Shown here: positions 47,520 to 58,204 of the stretch, piece after piece
How positions within the stretch are numbered: position 1 is the first letter of the stretch
How the letters are laid out: every line of letters begins with the position of its first letter
Source: Euptelea pleiosperma
Lineage: Eukaryota > Streptophyta > Magnoliopsida > Ranunculales > Eupteleaceae
Reading direction: 5' to 3'
Assembly: GCA_035048495.1 (NCBI GenBank)
Contig: CM068551.1
Span: forward strand, 11,595,248 to 11,659,247
Length of the DNA stretch: 64,000 bases
Position numbers and translations under genes: made by a program
Notes under the pieces: generated by a model
Told to the model about the DNA's origin: nothing
Seen by the model: only the letters and a program-made list of their open reading frames with translations
Databases searched by the model: none

Positions 47520-48095
47520 GTAGTGAGTCTCCGCTATTTGAATGTGAAACATTATAACAATAAATATGGGATTCACATGCCTGCTCACAGCACCCTTGAT
47601 CATTATGTGTTCTTTGGTGCTGATTGGACATGTTATGTTTATACTCGGCATTCCACTATTAGTTACTGCACCTTCTTCGGTGTCAATTGCATCTCCTAGA
47701 GCACTAAGAAACAACCAACTATTGCTCGCTCTAGTACATACACCAAATACCGGGCCATGGCCTCTACTACAGCTGAGCTCACTTGTTTACCTTCTTCTTT
47801 TAGGATATCGGCGTTTAGCTTTATCCTCCCATTACGATGTTTTGTGATAATAGCAGTGCACTGCATATGACCGTCAATCCTGTCTTCCATGTTAAAACAA
47901 AAGCATATTGAAATTAATTAGCATTTTATTCCAGAAAAGTTTGTCCTTGGATCTCTTGTAACTCGCTTCGTTACCTCTTAATAACAACTTGCGGATATCT
48001 TTACTAAACCTTTACCTCATACTATTTTCTATGGTTTAGGAACCAAACTTAGTCTATGGCTTACTCTCCGGCCAATCCAGTTTGAGGGAGGGTAG
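47520..48095 (+). pseudogene. Copia RNase H / 3' end remnant
   Basis: In shifting frames the sequence reads LRYL at 47528, ADWT, RHSTISYCTFFGVNCISWS, KKQPTIARSS, YRAMASTTAELTCL and SLREG, the standard Copia RNase H order ending in the purine tract GAGGGAGGG (48082). Internal stops are present. The upstream part is missing. Confidence 0.85.
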
Positions 48096-48380
48096 TAATG
48101 CACATGTTGCGCAGTGAATCTGATCGCATAGAACATAGTTAAGAAACTACCCCCGATAGAGTTTGTTACACAACTCGTGAGAGAGAATTAGAATGAAACA
48201 ACTTTATTAGACACCGCCAATAGATCTTGTTAGATCATTTACACAGCTCGTGGAAGAGAAGCAAAAGGAAATAACTTCATTAGCCATGATGACAACTCAC
48301 TTACATTTCTCTTTCTTTCTCTCTATTACGTATGTGCATCTCTTTTGAGAATTTTTTTTATAAATCCTTAACAAACATAT
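48096..48380 (+). mobile_element. Probable 3' LTR of the Copia remnant
   Basis: Begins after the purine tract at about TGCACATGTTGCGC and contains CTCTCTATTACGTATG near 48325. The far end is not defined because no second LTR is in view. Confidence 0.45.
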
Positions 48381-48410
48381 AAATACAATACCCCCGGTCT
48401 CTCTTGCTTA

Positions 48411-48851
48411 GGGTAATTGGCAATGGATCAAGTTTGAGTCGAATTGGTATTGATCTGGTATCGATTCGATCATAAATCCAATTGATCCATACCTTATCGA
48501 ATCAATGAAATTCAGTTTTGGAACCGATCTGATATGATTAGATCAATTCCGAGGTCGATCCGATGTGTATATAATATATATACATATAATACCTTTAGGC
48601 ACTAATTTAATTAAATAATATAAATTTAAATACAATTAGGAAATTAAATATATATCTATATAATAGATACTATATCTAGCATAGATATTGGGTTAGTATT
48701 GGATCGAAATAAGGTCGATTCGATAAGAGAGCGGATCGACAATTTGTGATTTGATACCGATCCAATAATGAAAAATAAGGTTCTAGACTCGAATTTTTTA
48801 GACTAGATCTGATCGGATCCCTGGGTCAATATGATCTATTGCTAATCCTAT
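48411..48851. mobile_element. hAT-like foldback element
   Basis: Ends GGGTAATTGGCAATGGATCA and TGATCTATTGCTAATCCTA mirror each other. Exact TCTTGCTTA duplication at 48402-48410 and 48852-48860. The interior is rich in GATCGGATC-like motifs. Confidence 0.82.
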
Positions 48852-49002
48852 TCTTGCTTAATCAAGCGAAGAAGACATTTGAGCAATTGATTCTGTGCAT
48901 TTAGTTTCAGTAGAGTATTGACTTTTATATAGACACAATATACTTTTTTTAGAGAAAGATGTAACCAAGTAGACCTAACGTCATTTGGCATCATATAGAA
49001 CG

Positions 49003-50775
49003 TTTTTTTTACTCACCGCTACCCTTTGGGCCCACTGGCTGCATGGATGTTTAGCCCATCCCTTAGTGGATAGACACCAAAAATCAGCCACATCGGAAGT
49101 CTCTTTTTCTGTAAGCAAGATATATTAAACTAAAAAAACGAAGGGCACACCTCCCCAAAACAACCACGACCACACAAAAAGGTTAGCCTTTTGCCTTTAT
49201 CAGATGTTTGTCTTCTGCAATGGCATCACGAAGCCATCTAGGAGGAAGTCTGACCATATCAAAGACGACCTAAAATGTCTAGCCCTACGGGCAATAGTAT
49301 GTGTTGTAGCATTACTTACACGACCAGAGAAATTAAAAGATAGTTTGTCAAAAGAAGAAGAGATATCAAAAATCCGAGCACAACTCCCAGAAGAAAACCA
49401 TCCAACTTGAGAAGATCCCTTTTGAAGAAGGGAGATGAGAACATGAGCATCTGATTCAACAAAAATAATCTTGAAACCCTTGCGCCTAGTTGCCTTGAGC
49501 CCGTTCAGGATAGCATTGTCCTTTGCTTCTTTCGCTGAGCCGGCTCTATCAGTCATTCCTCCTGCTAATACCAAATCTCCCAAAGAGTTACGAATAACAA
49601 AGCCCAGACTTGCCTCTAGGGTCGATTTATTCCAAGATGCATTAGTGTTCATTTTCAGCCATCCTAACGGGGGAGGAGACCAAATTTGAGGAGGATGGTT
49701 AGAACCTATAGAGTTTGGATAATGAAAGAAGTTAAGACCTTAAGAATGGAAAATTGATTTGTCTGGTTTGTGGAATGAATAGTTTCATTTTGAGTGAACC
49801 AAAGCCTCCACATCAATGAACATGTATAGGCAACAGTAAAGCGTGTCCCATCATCACCTGATTTGAAAGAAAGTAGAAGAGCATCTAACCAGGTAATGAT
49901 CTCAACCTTTTCAAGACTCATAGTACGGATAGAGAGAGGCAAAGCGAATCAAATGCGTGCATTGCTGGGGAATTGAAATATAGCATGAATAGCGTCTTCC
50001 AAGGGCTGACCACAACGAGGGCATAATGGATCTATAGAGGGGGTTCTCGAGGATAGCTTAGCTCTAGAGGGAAGGATGTCTCTGCAAAACTTCCAAATAA
50101 AAAATTGAGCATGGAACACAATGGGAAGAGTCCAAGTGATCGACCAGACTTGGGAACTGAAGGGTAAGAGATATGCGCCTGACTTATTTCTTTGAAGTTG
50201 GTGGTAGACCGATATAACTGAAAACTTACCCTTCGGATGAGGAGACCAAAATAAATGATCCTGAGGAAGTTTGGAGTTAATAGGAGTTTTTGCTTATCCA
50301 GTTGATAATAGAGGAGGGAATAGTTCGATATTCCATTTTACATAGGGAGTAATCAGTTCGACGACCTTCTTGATCTGCACATCAGGACAGCGAGGACGTT
50401 GTACACTTGTATCTGATAACCAGGTAGGTTTTTAACCCATGGAACTTCCCATATAAATATAGGTACCTCATATGCAATCGTCCAAAGAAGCATAGTTTAA
50501 TGTCATCTTTGGCTTTCAAAATACTTTTCCACGCCCAAGTGTCATTTGGTTTCAAGTCTACTTACAGGAGAGAGGAGGATGGGTAGCACCCACATTGGTA
50601 ATCTCTAGCCATTAGATTTTACACTTTTTAAGGCGTGATTCTAGCCATTGGATTCACCATTGTTTGGGGGCTAAATCCAATGGCTAGAAATCATCAAACA
50701 AGCTAATTTTAGGTACGAATCAAGTATCTACGGAGGGGTGAGTGTGTCAGAAGGGTAGAGTTTAGTAACAAAAAT
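49003..50775. mobile_element. TTTGTTGCTCAC-type MITE split by a LINE
   Basis: Left part 49003-49103 (CTCACCGCTACC, GGCTGCATGGATGTTTAGCC). Right part 50587-50775 (ATCTCTAGCCATTAGATTTT to GTAACAAAAAT). Together they match the intact copy at 9641-9936. Confidence 0.8.
49104..50586 (-). mobile_element. 5'-truncated LINE with RNase H domain
   Basis: Flanked by a diverged 19-bp duplication (49085-49103, CAGCCACATCGGAAGTCTC; 50587-50605, CACCCACATTGGTAATCTC). The 3' end with a short A tract is at the left. From the 5' side it encodes a zf-RVT region (RAKLSSRTPSIDPLCPRCGQ) and then an RNase H-like domain (49652-49200: LGFVIRNSLGDLVLAGG, VESDAHVLISLL). No RT remains. The RNase H tail marks the plant L1 lineage that carries this domain. 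Confidence 0.82.
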
Positions 50776-50977
50776 GGACAAATGTAGTATGCAACTGTTT
50801 TCATACAGTATGCAAACATTGTCAGTACTGTTGGATGTCCCTTGAAAAATGTGTTATTTCAACGTTTTCAAAAAATTATTTTATAAATTAAAAACACGTT
50901 TTACAAGGAGCATTCAATGGTGGATACAATATTTGCATACTTTTAAGTATGCAAACAGTTGCATACTAGATTTGTCC
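50776..50977. mobile_element. 202-bp foldback MITE with perfect 9-bp duplication
   Basis: Ends GGACAAATGTAGTATGCAAC and GTTGCATACTAGATTTGTCC. Exact AACAAAAAT at 50767-50775 and 50978-50986. A GTATGCAAA hairpin occurs near each end. A 9-bp duplication points to the Mutator superfamily. Confidence 0.9.
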
Positions 50978-51020
50978 AACAAAAATAGCTCTACCCGCCA
51001 AATGGGTCAGGTGACTCAGG

Positions 51021-51580
51021 GAGCAAATCTAGTCTGCACAGTATGCAAACATTTTCAGCACTTTTTATAAATTAAAAACATGTTTTTCATGGAATAAAAC
51101 TTTGATGACAGGCCCTGCCATCAAGGCACAATACGAGCCACGTGGAACACTCTTAGAGGATTCTTACCTTATGGATGTTTGGCCAATCATTAGGTGGACC
51201 TACAAACTAAAAATCAGCTCGATTAGTGATTTCTAGGCGTTGGATTGGAATTGTTTTCATTGGTTATTATTATTATTTTTTTGTAATCCATTAGTTGATT
51301 TTAATAGTAGGAAATTTGAGCATTATTGACCATTATTTGAGGTACAAAGATCCAAAGGGATGAAATCATAAATCAAGCTGATTTTTTGTTTGTAGGTCCA
51401 TATAGGGATTGGAAAAACATCCATAAGGTCAGAGTCCTCTAAGAGTATGCCACGTGGCTTCTATTGCACCCTGTCATCAGCCTTGATGACAGGGCCCGTC
51501 ATCAAAGTCTGACTCTTTTTCAAGGAGCATTGGACGGTGGATCCAATGTTTACATATTTGAAGTCTACATCACGACCCTT
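51021..51580. mobile_element. Second copy of the GGACAAAT-type MITE, split by another MITE
   Basis: Left part 51021-51095 (CAAATCTAGTCTGCACAGTA, GTATGCAAACATTTTCAGC). Right part 51515-51580 (TTTTTCAAGGAGCATTGGAC). The insert 51097-51509 lies between them. Confidence 0.7.
51097..51509. mobile_element. Foldback MITE with ACTTTGATGACAGG terminal hairpin
   Basis: Ends AAAACTTTGATGACAGGCCC and GGGCCCGTCATCAAAGT. The body is the usual family (CACAATACGAGCCACGTGG, CTTATGGATGTTTGGCC and mirror). Flanking GTTTTTCAT and CTTTTTCAA could be a decayed 9-bp duplication. Confidence 0.8.
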
Positions 51581-52833
51581 TTTTTTTTTCTTTCTATAAA
51601 CAAGGCTTTGGAATATGGATACAGTGTATTCTCGTATCATTGTCAATAGAGTTAAACCATTTGATGTCCTTATAATTTGTGCGGCGGTATTTGGGATTTG
51701 TATGATGAGATCATTGAGATTGTGTGATGGGAATCGCGAGGACCATCACCTTGGGTGGGAAGACGGTGGTTCAGCATTGTACTACTGTTCTAGGCTGCTA
51801 GCACTGCCCATCTCCGAAAGGGTGCGGGAGGGGAATTGTGCCATAGTAAAGGGCAGCGGAAGATCCACCGTTCAATGAGTCAGGTCAATTTTTTGACACA
51901 CTGATCGATCGTATTGAAACCGCAGATGTTTATGTGAGAGAGAGAGAGAGAGAGATTGTCTTTCATCTTCCAAGGAAGAAGCTTCCATAGCAAATTTTCT
52001 CATAAGGTTCATCGCACGAACACCAAAATGAGGTAACTCTTTATCTATTTTTTCTTTGTTTGGCATTTATTTATTTATTGTTCTGTTCTTGAGCTTTTTG
52101 TGTGATTCAATTTCAAACCTCAATATCTGAAATTGATTTTGTAGTTTTTGCCATTTTCCCATCAATTCTAGCATTTTATTGGTTTGAGTAATTCCTTTTT
52201 TTTTTTTCGTCCCCAAAATTTTCCGATTTATTATTGTTAATGGCTTCAGGTGTTCAATTTTTTTCCTTTTAATCTTGGCATTACATAAAAATAAAAGCTT
52301 TTCTTGTTTATGGAATTTTATTGCTCGCTTTGATGTTTTGTTTATTTAGTTAATTTTCTTTTATTCTTCTGACATTTAGATTAAGGAATATATTTTAGTC
52401 TAGGCTCTGTATGGTTGCCCTGCATCAAGTTGTCTAGAATTGATTTTTGCATATAAATGTCATAGAACTTTTTCTAGATCAACACTTTTTGATATACAAA
52501 TTATTTTCTAGAAATTTTTTGTTGATAACCATACAGGAACTAAGACCCTGTATGGTGATCAACAAAAATATTTACAGAAAAAAGGATTTGTATCAGGAAG
52601 TGTTGATACAGAAAAAGTTTTGTCATTTATATGCAAAAATTATTTCTAGAGAAGGGCAACCATTACAGAGCCTAGTGATTTTGCAAAGATAAATTTTTTT
52701 CTCCAAATTTTCGTATTGTTTAAACGAGAAAAAAAGTCGTCTTCATGGAATGTAAAGTTGGTTCTTTAGTGGGTTTTGATGTAAGTTCGAATTTATTGGT
52801 AGATGTTAATTCATTGGGATTTTTAATCCTCAG
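51581..52833 (+). other. Upstream region of the 52834 gene, with possible 5'UTR exon
   Basis: A (GA)n run at 51936-51955 precedes a stretch ending AAAATGAG/GTAACTC (about 52033), a plausible 5'UTR exon and donor. The interval 52034-52830 would be its intron, T-rich, ending TTTTTAATCCTCAG. An inverted pair (AGGCTCTGTATGGTTGCCCT near 52402 and GGGCAACCATTACAGAGCCT near 52655) marks a palindromic insert of about 280 bp. Confidence 0.4.
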
Positions 52834-53096
52834 ATGCAGAATATGGATGACATGAACATTGACAAGGTAATGGAAATTCTTGACACTCATGATAGATTGT
52901 TTCTGGGGAAGATTAATGGTGGGGAAAAATCTTGCATCAGAATTAATTTATCGCCGGTGATTTGGGAAATTCTGGTTTCTTGGATAAAATAGTTCCAAAT
53001 TGGCAAAGGGGCTGTTGCAGGTTTGGCAAAGAAATCGCAACATTTTTTTTCATGCCAGATAATCCATCTGTTTCCAAGAACGTTCATTTGTTTTGA
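52834..53096 (+). pseudogene. Front part of the 53097 coding exon, broken by a frameshift and a stop
   Basis: Begins ATG after CCTCAG with MQNMDDMNIDKVMEILDTHD. About 40 codons later the likely frame moves (INLSP, then GDLGNSGFLDKIVPNW), and after FMPDNPSVSKNVHLF comes TGA at 53094 directly before MMEDQLFKK. TGA could be a CGA to TGA change. Whether these breaks kill the gene or MMED is a true start is unsettled. Confidence 0.5.
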
Positions 53097-54196
53097 ATGA
53101 TGGAAGACCAGCTTTTCAAGAAGCCCCATAATAGACTTTCTACACAACCTCAACTTACAGAACATGTGCATTCCAGTTCTCGTGGTCATGGGGGCTGTAG
53201 TGAAATAATTAAACCTGGTGACAATTCTGCTATTGCTGAAGGAATAGCCTCTGATGTCAAAATTCAAGACAGAAACGGGGGAAAAAAAACTCATTTGATT
53301 TCAAGCGATAAAATGTCCGATGGTACTTTATATTCCAGCAATGGTAGGAATTCAGGAAGGAAGATGTTGATGCTTCAAGGGAACTCATGCTCTGATAAAG
53401 GAAAAGCTACTTGCACTGAGGTTCCTTCTAGATGTTTCACTAGTAAAGATGACACCCATGTTTTGGATTTGACTGTGCTGAGTGAGTATACTGGAATATC
53501 TGAAAGGGCTTGTTCACGTGGTGCGTCAAAAGATCTTGCTGTAGAGTTTAGAAAAGGATCAATATCAGCTGGCCATTCTTCACTTAGTACTTCTTCAAGG
53601 GCATCCAGCAATGCCTGTGAGGGGAAAGCTATAATACCTGAAAAGGCTTGTTCACGTGGTGCATCAAAAGATCTTCTTGCTAAAGAGACTAGGAAAGGAT
53701 TAATAGGCGGGTCTTCACATAGTACTGCAAATTCTTCGAAGGCATCTATCAATGCCTGTGAGGGAAAGACAAGTACGGATTATGGTATACACAATGGTGC
53801 TGGGGTGGGTATTGATCATAGGAAAGGGGTTAATTCATCCCGTGATTCTAAACAAAAAACGGAACAAATCATGTCGAAATCTTTGCAGTCTACAACAATG
53901 CCTAGGAACACTGGGCAAAGGAGGTTGGTACGCAATGGGTGTATATCTCCATATAATATAGCAAGGGCTAAACACTCAGCTGAAAGCCATGGTAAGAGCT
54001 GCGAAGATGGTAAACAGGAAGGTATTGGGAAAATGATCTCCAGTGGTGGAATTCCATCGAGTGAGATACACATTGTTAGCCCTAATTCAGAAGGCAATCA
54101 ATCTGGTAGAATGGACAAAATGAAAGGAAAAAGGGTAATGGAGGAATTAGCTCCAGAAGATGAGTCTGATGCCAGAGCCGTGCATTTATCGAGCAG
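53097..54196 (+). CDS. Ser/Lys-rich protein of unknown function, large exon
   Basis: Open for 366 codons until a donor-like GTAGCT at 54197 (SSR then stop if read through). The residues are rich in Ser, Gly, Lys and Asn with no fold visible, so probably disordered. Residues 135-179 and 181-225 form an imperfect duplication (ACSRGASKDL, then NACEGK). A short conserved-looking basic patch, RRLVRNGCISPYNIARAKHS, lies near residue 277. I have a weak impression of the long N-terminal region of a plant RING-domain protein, but no RING is in the window and later exons are not visible. The next 1.6 kb is transposon and undefined sequence, so the gene may be truncated. Confidence 0.5.
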
Positions 54197-54300
54197 GTAG
54201 CTGCAATTTCCTCATCAGCATCTCTTACACTTTCGTTGCCCTTTGGTATTTGTCCCATGATAAATGAATTTTAAACAGTGCGTTGTACACCTCTAATTAG

Positions 54301-54538
54301 CATGGTTCAAAGTACACGGTATCGTTCATGGGCAATACTGAAACGTATCAGAAGTATCGTTCTGTTTTGGATGAAACTTCGTGAAACCGAAACGAAATGT
54401 TAGTGTAAATTTGCACATAAGATGAAGTACCGTTCGGTTTCGGACGAAACCAACTGAAACGCATGTAGTTTCGTCCTATGGCGAAACCGAAACGAAACGG
54501 ATGAAATGTTTCGGTTTCGGCCAAAACTTTGAACCATG
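54301..54538. mobile_element. hAT MITE (GAAACCGAAACG family)
   Basis: Ends CATGGTTCAAAGT and ACTTTGAACCATG. Flanks CTAATTAG (54293-54300) and CTAGTTAG (54539-54546), an 8-bp duplication with one change. Confidence 0.85.
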
Positions 54539-54546
54539 CTAGTTAG

Positions 54547-55857
54547 TGCAACTATTTGAATTTGTAAAGAATTTGGTGCTTCGTTTCACAATGCATTTTT
54601 TTTTTTCGATTTATGCTTTTGTTTCTGCTAATTGGGCAGTCCATGCTAAGTCTCATAAGCTTCACTTGGGTTAAAAACTGTAGGATTATTCTTTATGCAT
54701 CTCCTTTCCTCCAATCCCCATCTTCTACTTTGTCTCATTATTGGCCTTCAATTATTATCAATTTAAGATTCAATGGTCTTGTCTTGTGTTTTTTGGATAC
54801 GCTTGAAGATTAGGCAGATGTATTCCCTTTTGAAGAATAAAAAGTCCTAATGTAGCCTCCCCCTTATCTCAGCAACCTTTGAAACTTTGCTAATTCATTG
54901 AAATTGCTCCTCCTTCCTTGTCTTCTTGCCACTAACAATGAATCTTCTTAATTAACTGATCTCTTCTTGCACCCATTAACCCTTCATCTTCAAGAGATCC
55001 TTTTGCAGCTCTATGATTGCTATTTGAGTATCACTATCTGTTCCTTTTCACCAACGTTTTCATCATAAACTCTCCATGGACTCCTCAGTCTCTGATGCCA
55101 TGACCCTCCCTTTGATTGCTTTGTTAGCTGTTCTTCCATTCTCTAGTAAAACTTTGAAGAACTGAAATATAGCATGAATAGCGTTGCCAAACGAGTGAGT
55201 TACTTGCCTTCACGTATTGGTAAGAGTGTTGTTCTATTGACAATACCCTGCTCTATTGCTATGCATGCTACGAGCCACCAAATGGTGCTGGCTTTATAAT
55301 GTTTCTATTGAATTTTCGTGAGAGGAATCACTTCTCACGAACAATATAGAATATTGCACTTGCATTCATGTCCAATCAATATGATGAAGAAATTCAAGAG
55401 GTTTTTGTAAGTTATAGTTAAGAAATGAGAGTGGGTTTTCTGGGCTGTCTCTGCAGACTATGAAGGTTGCAGTGACATGCATGTGGTAACTGAGGTGGTT
55501 AGACAAAGGGTCCATATGTTTCGCTACTTCCTCACACCCTCTCCATGTGGCAATTTTATCACCCCTCTTCTATTTAAAAGAATTAAAATATCGAATGGCA
55601 GTCATTCATAGGGGAATGTCCAATACTTGGGAGTGCATTGGACTGATGTACATGAGTACTATTCACATGGCCAATCTAGAGGCTCCCCTATCAAATGGAT
55701 AGTCTATACTGGCCATGTTAGCTTCATGTGTTAGAAAAGCTCCTGTCGCTACAACCTCTTCCTAGGCTATCTTTAGCTTTAAGAGATACAAGTTTAGGAA
55801 GATGATGTGTGTGAGGAAGTAGAGGAAGATGAAGGTGATGTAGCATATATGATACCT
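54547..55857. other. Gap without recognisable gene
   Basis: Around 54840-55160 the composition resembles antisense retroelement sequence but no domain can be read. ACTGAAATATAGCATGAATAG (55163) echoes the LINE at 49972. Around 55800-55857 a short acidic frame (EEVEEDEGDVAYMI) could be coding, continuing after the LINE at 58205. Confidence 0.35.
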
Positions 55858-55944
55858 AAAATGGATGGAGAGCTTTTATTCAGGGTAGACAGATTATGGA
55901 TGGGGTTCTATAAGCTATTGAGTGCGTAGATCTTAGGACAAGGG

Positions 55945-56095
55945 CAAGGTTTTAAATTTCGACTGAAACGTCGAAATTTCGGTTTCGGTGAGTACCGAAA
56001 TCCCCGAAATATAGCTTTCTACAACAAAATCCACCGAAATCTGAAAATTTTGCCCGAAATTTTGGTTTTTGACCTCACCGAAATTTAAAACCTTG
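55945..56095. mobile_element. hAT MITE (CGAAATTTCGG family) inside the LINE
   Basis: 151 bp, ends CAAGGTTTTAAATTTCG and CGAAATTTAAAACCTTG, exact GACAAGGG on both sides (55937-55944, 56096-56103). Confidence 0.92.
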
Positions 56096-56104
56096 GACAA
56101 GGGT

Positions 56105-58031
56105 GGATGTTCCTGAGATTGTTTGCAAAATCGGCACGGAGAATGCGTATGACCATGTTAACTATAGGTTCTTGGATTATATGCTAGGCATGATGGGTTT
56201 TGGGGAGAAGTGGAGAAATTGGATTGGGAAATGCATCTCTTTGTCATCTTTCTCCATCTTAGTTAATGGGTCCCCTGTTTGCTACTTTAGAAGCTTGAGG
56301 GGCTTAGGCAAGGGGATCATTTGTCTCCATTTTTATTAATAATGGTGGTAGAGGCTTTGGGGAGAATGGTGTCGAGAGCGGTGAATGGTGCGGAGTTAGA
56401 GGGTTTCATGGTGGGCGATGGGGTTCCTGCGATCCCACTCTTCAATTTGCGGATAATTCTCTTGTATTTCTCGGGGTGTCTGCTCTTCAACTCAAGTTCT
56501 TATGAGCTCTCTTGTGTTGTTTTGAAGTGGTGTCGGGATTACATGTTAACTTGGAAAAGAGCAAGGTGTATGGTGCGGGAGAGGTGGTGAGCGTGACAGG
56601 TCTAGCAGGTATCCTGGGGTGTGGCCTTGATAGTTTACCAGCTACGTACTTGGGTTGCTCTTAGGGGTGAGCTACAGATCGAAGGCTTTGTGCGATCCTG
56701 TTATAAAAGGATTTGGGAATAGGCTAGTCACTTGGAATTCAAGGTATGTTTCTAAAGGGGGGAAACTGGTGTTAATTAGAGCACCCTTTCTAGCTTTCCT
56801 ATTTATTGTACGTCCCTTTTCTCCATCCCTAGAGGTGTAGTGAAGATCCTAGAGAAGTTTATGAGGGATTTTCTGTGGCATGACAGGGTCGAGAGCTTTA
56901 GATTTCACCTGGTTATTGGAAGATTGTATGCAATTGCAAGGCTTTTGGGGGCTTAGGGATCAGAAACATATCCGTTATGAATGAGGCTTTGCTGGGCAAG
57001 TGGTTGTGGAGGTTTGGAGTGGAGATTTCAAGTCTATGGAGGAAGGCTAGCGGGCACATATGGGATCTCGGACTTTGAGTGGGATAGTAGAGCAGGTCGA
57101 TTGACTTATAGCTGCATCGTTTGGAGGGGCATTATGAAGATTTTTGAACCCTTATTTGATGGTGTTTAGTACAAGGTTGGTGTAAGGGATAGGGTAATAT
57201 TTTGGGAGTATAGGTGGTATGGTGACGCCTTTTTCAAAGAGGACTTCCTAGGTCTTTTCTCTATCTTTGATTATAAGAATTGCTCAGTTCGGGATTGTTC
57301 GAATCAGGTGGAGGAAGAATTATCTTGGAATCTTGGGTTCAGGAGAAGCCTGAATGATTGGGAGATCGAGTTTGTTTCGTGTTTACTTTCTCTCCTTCTT
57401 GGTTGTTTCACTTCCCCCTCGGTTATGGACAAGCGCATGTGGAGATGATCAGTTTTTGGTTTGATCCTTCTATATGGCTTCTCTTCGGCCTACCAGTTCC
57501 ATTATTTGACTTCTTTTATTTGGGGTTCCAAAGTCCCATCCATGATTGTCTTTTTATTTTATGTGGATTGCCTCTCTGGATAAGATTTTGACGGTAGATC
57601 ACCTAATCTCGAGAAGGATTATTATTGTGGATTTTTGCTCAATGTGTGAACATTGCGGGGAATCGGTTAATCATCTTCTCTTGCCTTGTGATGTTGCGAG
57701 AGAAGTATGGTCTTCGTTTTTGGTGGAGTTTGGAATGTCTTGGGTTATGTCAGGCTCTTTGATGAACCTAGTCTCTAGTTGGCACACCTATGCTTTCTCC
57801 TCTAGAGGGAAAGTATTATGGTGGATTCTTCCTTTTGAAATTTGTTGGGGCCTCTGGAAGGAGAGGAATAACAAAGTCTTCGAAGGCAAGGAAGAAAAGG
57901 TGGCTATGGTTATTCTCAATATCAAGGGCCTTATCTTTCTGTGGTCTAAAGCCTTTAAAGAGTGTAGAGGTCTTTTCTTCGAAGACTTTGTGTTTCATTG
58001 GGATCTTGTATGCTCTAGAGAAGGCAGTTAG
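56105..58031 (+). pseudogene. LINE RT and zf-RVT remnant
   Basis: Frames in turn give the RT finger/palm (NAYDHVNYRFLDYML, FSILVNGSPVCYFRSLRGLG), a decayed thumb, then zf-RVT (57546-58031: FCSMCEHCGESVNHLLLPCD, FEICWGLWKERNNKVFEG). Many frameshifts and stops. QGDPLSP is degraded to GKGIICL, so it is inactive. No RNase H follows, unlike the LINE at 49104. Confidence 0.85.
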
Positions 58032-58204
58032 ATGTATTTGTTTTTGCTTTTATTTCACTTGTTGATTCTGCTTTTTTCCTTGTTGTTTTGTAGCCTTCTA
58101 TAGGTCATCTTGACCTCTGAGGCTTGTCTTGTATCTTTGTCTTTTTGGTGTTTTGGACCTTAATAAATTATACACTTATCAAAGAAAAAGAAAATGGATG
58201 GAGA

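Larger units (their letters stand above)
55872..58190 (+). mobile_element. 5'-truncated LINE with 14-bp target duplication
   Basis: AAAATGGATGGAGA occurs exactly at 55858-55871 and 58191-58204. The element starts within the RT gene and aligns with 62305 onward of the longer LINE. It ends in TTAATAAATTATACACTTAT and an A-rich tail. A hAT MITE interrupts it at 55945-56095. Confidence 0.9.

Noticed and set aside
47566..47847. Membrane protein frame of 93 codons
   Set aside because: It is an out-of-frame reading of the Copia RNase H remnant; the real signal (KKQPTIARSS, YRAMASTTAELTCL) lies in another frame.
51461..51649. Short overlapping frames on both strands
   Set aside because: They lie in the palindromic end of a foldback MITE, where both strands look open by symmetry.
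55801..55857. Acidic frame as an exon of the 53097 gene, continuing at 58205
   Set aside because: The frame across the LINE insertion (DEGDVAYMIPKMDGDDINDD) is open but short, with no splice signal or family match to connect it.
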